From Adlercreutzia muris (GTDB lineage: Bacteria > Actinomycetota > Coriobacteriia > Coriobacteriales > Eggerthellaceae): a DNA stretch of 64,000 nucleotides. How positions within the stretch are numbered: position 1 is the stretch's first letter; each line of letters begins with the position of its first letter. Below the pieces are notes generated by a model that saw nothing but the letters and a program-made list of their open reading frames with translations, had not been told where the DNA came from and made no database searches. The translations under genes were made by a program, and so were the position numbers. The DNA lies in NCBI RefSeq assembly GCF_008831045.1, contig NZ_WAJS01000012.1:1-64000 (forward strand), in the 5' to 3' direction. Shown one piece after another: positions 59,400 to 64,000 of the stretch.

Positions 59400-60887
59400 T
59401 TAGGCCTCGTGGCGCTTCGCGTAGAAGGCCTCCAGCTCGGGAATCATCTTCTCCAACGTGGGCAGGTCCTCGTAGGCCATGTGCCCGTTCTCGTGCACCT
59501 TGTACTCGATGCGGTCCGTGATGGAGGCGGGCATGAACATCTTGGAAATGGAGTGCTTCACGTTCCAGAACGGCGTGGCCGCATCGTGGATGCCGCCGAA
59601 GAACAGCACTCGGCAGAACGGGTTACGGCGCAGGGCGGTGCCCATGTCGTAGGCGGTGTTCGGGCACACGGGGCTGCCCATGGTGCCGGGGGCCTGGTGG
59701 GTCCAGTTCCATTCCTCGTTCACCTTCATGGACAACAGCATGTTGATGGACGAGCCCTTAAAGCCAGTTTCTTGCACGAGCTTCATCCACGCGGACTGGT
59801 CGGGGGTCATGATGGCGTCGCCCGAGGGATCCTCACCGGCGAAGAACTCGTTGTCACCCTGGACGTCCATGTAGGCCGGCTCGGTGAAGCGGGTGTCATA
59901 CCGGCCGCAGAACAGGCCCTCATCGGCCATGATGTTCTTGCGGAAGGTGTCCAGTTCGATGCGCAGATGGCGCTTCTCGATGAACTCCGCGGGCAGGCCG
60001 ATCAGCTCGCTCATCTCGACGGCCAGCTCGTGCTCCTCGGCCGGGGTGATGGAATCGCTCGCAATGAGGGCGCGGCCGTACTTCTCGTCCACGAACTTCC
60101 ACGCCTTGTCAAACCACGCGAACTGGTCCACGCCGGCGCCGGCCTTCCCGAAGTAGTTGGCCGTAGCGGCGTACACCGGCAGCATGCCCATGTAGTACAG
60201 GTCGTTGCCGGCCAGGGTGGGCGCGTAGTCCAAGATGGAGGACTGCTCGATGACGCCCGTGAGCGCAATGCCGCGCTCGCCGAGGACGCGCATGAGCACC
60301 GAGTTGCGCATGGTGCCGTAGGACTCGCCATAGAGGTACAGCGGGGTATTCCAGCGCTCGTGGGCAGTGAGCCATTGGGCGATGCCGCGCATGAAGGCAT
60401 CCGCGTCGCCGTCGACGCCCCAAACCTTCTTCGGGTCGTAGTCCTTGGCCACCTGGGAGTAGCCGGTGCCCATGGCGTCCAGGTACACCAGGTCGGTGGT
60501 GGGCAGCAGCGAATAGGGGTTATCCTCGGGTGCCGTGGGACAGGGCAGCTGCCTCAAGCTGTTGATGGGCACGCGGCGCGGGCCGAGGCCGCCGATGTTC
60601 ACCATGGCCGACGAGCCGCCCGGGCCGCCGTTCCAGCAGAAGGTGACGGGGCGGTCGGTCTTGTCCTTCTCGTCGCTGACGTAGGACAGGGCGAACATGT
60701 GCCCAATGAGCTCGCCGTCGTCGGTGTGCAACGGCAGCAGCTCGGCGGTGGTGGTGTACTTGACGGTCTGCTTGCCGTTTGTCCAGGTCATCGCCTTGCT
60801 GGCCGGCTCGGGCACCGGCTGGGCGGGCGCGGCGCCCTTCGCGCCGTCGTTCATGGTCACGGTAAAGGACGGAGTTGTCTCTGCCAT
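59400..60887 (-). CDS. S10-family serine carboxypeptidase-like protein
   Basis: The 495-residue protein has the S10 hallmarks: oxyanion-hole TFCWNGGPGGSSAMV, nucleophile elbow LYLYGESYGT, Asp in GGIHDAATPFWN and His in ENGHMAYED. There is no signal peptide, so it appears cytoplasmic, as do many bacterial relatives that hydrolyse short peptides. ATG 60887 follows AAGGAG. It is divergent from the amino-acid permease gene, which suggests a shared role in peptide or amino-acid use. Confidence 0.9.
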   Translation of the reverse strand: MAETTPSFTVTMNDGAKGAAPAQPVPEPASKAMTWTNGKQTVKYTTTAELLPLHTDDGELIGHMFALSYVSDEKDKTDRPVTFCWNGGPGGSSAMVNIGGLGPRRVPINSLRQLPCPTAPEDNPYSLLPTTDLVYLDAMGTGYSQVAKDYDPKKVWGVDGDADAFMRGIAQWLTAHERWNTPLYLYGESYGTMRNSVLMRVLGERGIALTGVIEQSSILDYAPTLAGNDLYYMGMLPVYAATANYFGKAGAGVDQFAWFDKAWKFVDEKYGRALIASDSITPAEEHELAVEMSELIGLPAEFIEKRHLRIELDTFRKNIMADEGLFCGRYDTRFTEPAYMDVQGDNEFFAGEDPSGDAIMTPDQSAWMKLVQETGFKGSSINMLLSMKVNEEWNWTHQAPGTMGSPVCPNTAYDMGTALRRNPFCRVLFFGGIHDAATPFWNVKHSISKMFMPASITDRIEYKVHENGHMAYEDLPTLEKMIPELEAFYAKRHEA

Positions 60888-60981
60888 GGTGGGCTCCTTA
60901 GTCGCGTGGAATTTCCCCGCGCGAACGCGCACGGGGTGTAAGAAGGAGCCTACGCGCTCGCGCGCAGGCCGGCGCGGCGCG

Positions 60982-61093
60982 ACGGCTCCTTGTCACGGAA
61001 CATGGGGGGAGCCGTAGTCTGGCCGTGAACTAAGAGGCGCTGCGGTTAAACCTGAGTTCGTTTCTTTACTTTATTACAGTAGAGTACTATAGT
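60982..61093 (+). promoter_or_regulatory. Control region between S10 peptidase and APC permease genes
   Basis: TTTACT (61065-61070), 17 bases and TATAGT (61088-61093) form a plus-strand promoter; the -10 lies in the palindrome TACTATAGTA. ACGGCTCC (60982-60989) can pair with GGAGCCGT (61008-61015). Confidence 0.5.
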
Positions 61094-61188
61094 ATGGGGC
61101 GCATTGACGGACCGTCGGTGCCACGTTGCCGGGGCGCCCGTCGCACGCCCCGGCAACGCGCTTCGCCCGCTCGCGAGAGGAGCCTGCC

Positions 61189-62703
61189 ATGAGCGCACCT
61201 TACGACGACAACAATCCTGCCGCCACGCCCCCTACTCTGCGCCGCCAATTCGGTCTGCGCGAGGCCGTCACCATCACCGTGGGCACCGTCATCGGGGTGG
61301 GCCTGTTCACCACCGGCGGCAACATCGTCGGCCTCATGGGCCCATCGGTCATCATTGCCACCCTGGTGGCGATGCTCGTCTCCATCTACCCGGCGCTACT
61401 GTACGCGGAAATGGGCGCGGCCCTCCCCTATGCCGGCGGTACCTACCAGTACGCGGGCCTGGGACTCGGCCGACCCTTGGGCATGCTCGCCGGCTGGAAC
61501 TTCATCATCTCGCTCGTGGCCGTGACCGGCGGCGAGTCGCTGGCCTTCGCCTACTATTTCAAGACCGTCTTTCTTGCCATCGGCATCGAGCTGCCCGTCC
61601 CCGACGTAGTGCTGGCCTGCATCGCGCTCGTGCTGTTCATCGTCACCAACGTGCGCGGCGTGCAGATCACCGGTCGCTTGCAGAACGGCTTCATGTTCTT
61701 CTTCTGGGGCGTGGCCGTCATCTGGTTCCTCACCATGATCCCCGAGGTGAGCCTGCCCACCTTTGTGACCGCGCCGACCTTCTTAGGCTCCATGGACGCA
61801 TTCGGGTTCATCGCCGCCGTGGCCATGATCTGGTGGTGCTTCGCCGGCTTCGAGACCTGCTGCGGCATGGGCGAGGAAATTCGCTACCCCTCTATCAACA
61901 TCCCCCGGGCCTTGAAGCTCGCGCCCTTCATCATCTTCGCCGTGAACGGGGCCTTCCAGTGGTTCCTCGTGGGCATCACGCCGGTAGAGGCCATCCCCGG
62001 CCTGGCCGAGGCGGCCGCGCCCTACGCCGAGGCCATGATGTCGGCGGGCATTCTAGGGCTGCCGCTGCTGCTTCTGGCCCTGGGCGTGGCCTTCGGCGGC
62101 GACTTCTCCACCCTGAACGCTTCCATCGCCGTCCCGCCGCGCTACCTGTTCACCATGGCCCGCGACGGCGCCATGCCCCGCGTGTTCGCGAAAGTGCACC
62201 CGCGCTTCCGCACGCCGTATGTGGCCATCATCGCCCTGGGAGCGCTGTCCATCCTGCTCGTGGCCACCTCCACCCTGGATTTCATCGCGTCGCTGTCGCT
62301 GTTCGCCGACTTGTTCTACTACATCATCGGCATCGCGGCGGCTTTGGGACTGCGCCGGCGCATGCCCGATCTCGCCCGACCCTTCCGCGTGCCGGGCGTG
62401 GCCGTGGGCGTGCCGGTGTCTATCGTCATCTACGCCGTCATGATGAGCCAGCTGGGCACCGAGCCTTTGGTGGTGGGCGCTGCCTGGTGCGTGATCGGGC
62501 TGGCGGTGTTCTTCATCTGCCAGAGCCGCTACGGCAAGCCCGAGCCGGTATCGGTGGCTGAGGCCCTGCCCGGCGCCGATGAGGTGCCCGGCGCCGAAGA
62601 GGCCGCGAAGATGGATCGCGAGTACCGCGCGTGGAAGATCGTGGTAACCGCTGCCTGTATCGTGGTGGCCCTGCTGTATGCGGTGCCGATGCTCGCGGGC
62701 TAG
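61189..62703 (+). CDS. APC-family amino acid permease
   Basis: The 504-residue protein has about twelve to fourteen membrane segments and typical APC sequence: EAVTITVGTVIGVGLFTTGG, ALLYAEMGAALPYAGGTYQY and WWCFAGFETCCGMGEEIRYP. It would take up an amino acid or exchange it with a product by a H+- or antiport-based mechanism; specificity is not readable. GAGAGGAG precedes ATG 61189. It is divergent from the S10 peptidase gene and is followed by a minisatellite and terminator. Confidence 0.9.
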   Translation: MSAPYDDNNPAATPPTLRRQFGLREAVTITVGTVIGVGLFTTGGNIVGLMGPSVIIATLVAMLVSIYPALLYAEMGAALPYAGGTYQYAGLGLGRPLGMLAGWNFIISLVAVTGGESLAFAYYFKTVFLAIGIELPVPDVVLACIALVLFIVTNVRGVQITGRLQNGFMFFFWGVAVIWFLTMIPEVSLPTFVTAPTFLGSMDAFGFIAAVAMIWWCFAGFETCCGMGEEIRYPSINIPRALKLAPFIIFAVNGAFQWFLVGITPVEAIPGLAEAAAPYAEAMMSAGILGLPLLLLALGVAFGGDFSTLNASIAVPPRYLFTMARDGAMPRVFAKVHPRFRTPYVAIIALGALSILLVATSTLDFIASLSLFADLFYYIIGIAAALGLRRRMPDLARPFRVPGVAVGVPVSIVIYAVMMSQLGTEPLVVGAAWCVIGLAVFFICQSRYGKPEPVSVAEALPGADEVPGAEEAAKMDREYRAWKIVVTAACIVVALLYAVPMLAG

Positions 62704-62730
62704 GGGCAGCGGCGCACGGTGGCGGGCCCC

Positions 62731-62830
62731 GGCTCCGAAGTGCTCGTGCGCGGCGGCAGCTCCGGCTCTGAAGTGCTCGTGCACGGTGGCAGCCCCCGGC
62801 CCCGAAGTGCTCGTGCGCGATGGCGGGGCT
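62731..62830. repeat. Three-copy 33/34-bp tandem repeat
   Basis: Copies start at 62731, 62764 and 62798, each with GGCTCCGAAGTGCTCGTGCG-like sequence. The array lies between the permease stop and its terminator. Confidence 0.8.
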
Positions 62831-62881
62831 AGACGGCCGACGGAGGCCCGCATGTTTTCGAACGGCCCTCGGGCCCGCTCA

Positions 62882-62908
62882 AGCGCTCGTCCTCCGGGAC
62901 GGGCGCTT
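62882..62908 (+). terminator. Intrinsic terminator of the permease gene
   Basis: AGCGCTCGTCC and GGGACGGGCGCT form a stem of about 11 bp around TCC, followed by TTTT, placed after the tandem repeat. Confidence 0.75.
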
Positions 62909-63402
62909 TTCAGTGCGCCTGGTTTCTACGGCCCGCTCTTCTGCGCGGAAAAGGTCTGATTCTCTATTTCCTAAATTTGGCCACTAAACTCTGCAAGATA
63001 GACTCGGCCTAGTGAAAAACCGCTGAAACGGGGCCGCAATAGATCAAATATGGGCCTTTTCGACAAACCAGACATCTATTTCGCGAAGTTTGCTGCACAA
63101 AAAGCAGCATTACAGAAACAGCGGACGGGAGCCAGCTGCCGAATCTGAAGACGTACTTGGGTTTTCAGGTGAGATTTCCCGTCTGCCCGCGGAAACATCG
63201 ACGGGAGCGGCGGCCTCCGAAAACGTAAGCCCCTACGAGTCCATGCGTGGAGCCGGCCCGTGCGATTTCCTTGCCCTCTCGCCGTCACGACATGGAGATA
63301 CTCCAGCTGGGCCAGAGGATCGCGAGACTCCCCCCTTCCTAAGGCGACGAAATGCGCAGTAGCTGCTTTGTGCACTGAAGACCAGCGGCACCCGAGACTT
63401 CG
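62909..63402. other. AT-richer intergenic stretch without a supported gene
   Basis: About 490 bases. A 32-codon frame at 63050-63148 (MGLFDKPDIYFAKFAAQKAA) has no ribosome site. Small hairpin GCTGC/GCAGC lies near 63091-63107. The lower GC suggests a relic of acquired DNA, but nothing is identifiable. Confidence 0.4.
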
Positions 63403-64000
63403 CTACCCGAGGGCCACGTCCAAGACCATCATGAGCACGAAGCCGAGGGCCACGCCGATGGTGCCGATGTTGGTGTGGCGACCCTGCTGGGTCTGGGGGA
63501 TGAGCTCCTCGGTGACCACGTACATCATGGCGCCGGCAGCGAAGGCCAGCACGTAGGGCAGAAGAGGAGTCACGAGCCCTGTGATGGCCAGCATGAGCAT
63601 CGCGCCGGCTGGTTCCACCGCGCCGCACAGGGTGCCCGCCGCAAAGGCGCGGGGCCGCGAGAGGCCGTTGGTCGTCAGCGGCAGCGACACGATGGCGCCC
63701 TCGGGCACGTTCTGGATGGCGATGCCGACAGACAGCGCCACCACGGCCGACAGCGTAATGGTCGCGTCCCCCGCCAGAAAGCCCGCGAGCACCACGCCCA
63801 CGGCCATGCCCTCGGGCAGGTTGTGGATGGCCAGGGCCGCCATCATCATCGCCGGCTTCTTCAACGTAGAAGCCGGGCCCTCCGGTTCGTCGGAGCCCAC
63901 GTGCAAATGCGGCGTGAAGTGGTCGATAGCCAAAAGCAGGAGCATGCCGCCGAGAAAGCCCACGGCCGCGGGCAGCCATGCGGGCACCGGACCTCCCTCG
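63403..64000 (-). CDS. ZIP-family metal transporter, 5' end outside the window
   Basis: About 199 codons are visible and the frame remains open at the window edge, so the N-terminus is missing. Motifs ALAIHNLPEGMAVGVVLAGF (fourth segment) and VGIAIQNVPEGAIVSLPL (fifth segment) contain the metal-binding His, Asn and Glu of ZIP transporters. LFLGG-like membrane segments and a His-containing loop (FTPHLHVGSD) precede them. It would take up zinc or a related divalent metal. Confidence 0.9.
   Translation of the reverse strand, partial: EGGPVPAWLPAAVGFLGGMLLLLAIDHFTPHLHVGSDEPEGPASTLKKPAMMMAALAIHNLPEGMAVGVVLAGFLAGDATITLSAVVALSVGIAIQNVPEGAIVSLPLTTNGLSRPRAFAAGTLCGAVEPAGAMLMLAITGLVTPLLPYVLAFAAGAMMYVVTEELIPQTQQGRHTNIGTIGVALGFVLMMVLDVALG

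Noticed and set aside
1-64000. CRISPR arrays, insertion sequences, rRNA and tRNA genes
   Set aside because: No regularly spaced repeats with unique spacers, no transposase-like protein, and no cloverleaf-like or rRNA-like sequence was recognised on either strand.

Overview
The window is a 64 kb stretch of GC-rich bacterial chromosome with the hallmarks of an Eggerthellaceae-type gut actinobacterium (Coriobacteriia). These are many twin-arginine, lipobox-bearing FAD flavoproteins of the fumarate-reductase type, long multi-membrane-span regulators ending in a LuxR helix-turn-helix, an NrfD-type membrane subunit, a molybdopterin oxidoreductase remnant, HypB, a MOSC protein and an iron-sulfur aldo/keto reductase. 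I cannot name the species. No rRNA, tRNA, CRISPR array, insertion sequence or replication origin was recognised.

Layout. 0.1-3.2 kb: NrfD-like protein, GntR regulator, slipin, DJ-1 protein. 3.3-5.4 kb: remains of a DUF3791/DUF3990 toxin-antitoxin cluster, then an AAA/DUF4143 ATPase. 5.4-9.6 kb: acetyltransferase, a molybdo-oxidoreductase/LysR composite pseudogene and a membrane LuxR regulator. 9.9-18.9 kb: flavoprotein, Fe-S aldo/keto reductase, adenine deaminase, glutamine amidotransferase-like hydrolase, SfsA, NhaC antiporter. 19-29 kb: DUF3516 helicase, small DUF7662-like protein, glycine riboswitch with its AGCS symporter, a HEPN-motif DUF3644 gene beside a putative structured RNA, and a SWIM/SNF2 helicase. 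29-40 kb: ABC exporter, HelD and an atypical deformylase in one operon, an unknown anchored protein, WalJ-like hydrolase, a triple RidA protein and a hybrid kinase. 40-49.6 kb: lipoprotein, a truncated LuxR/flavoprotein pair, Ogt-like protein, DUF1648/DUF5808 membrane protein, a GntR regulator divergent from a CPBP protease, a glycosylase-NnrE fusion, and an HTH-desulfoferrodoxin. 49.8-64 kb: FluC, cupin, ArsB-like permease, MOSC, a truncated ATPase-type regulator, HypB, an intact LuxR/flavoprotein pair, S10 peptidase, APC permease and a ZIP transporter cut by the window end.

Themes. The respiratory lifestyle shows in sensor/enzyme pairs: a LuxR regulator facing away from a secreted redox enzyme. 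One pair (54.9-58.4 kb) is intact. Another (40.9-43.1 kb) lost both N-termini in one deletion, and a third LuxR gene (8.0 kb) faces only enzyme remnants. Several loci are deletion scars that join unrelated gene pieces. Several intergenic regions carry long inverted repeats of about 90-160 bp.

The best candidate for an undescribed system is the DUF3644 gene: it carries an RNxxxH HEPN ribonuclease motif, and a consensus-like promoter immediately downstream drives a potentially structured RNA toward its 3' end. Next come the single-chain triple RidA with shared upstream motifs, the HTH-desulfoferrodoxin regulator, and the glycosylase-NnrE fusion.
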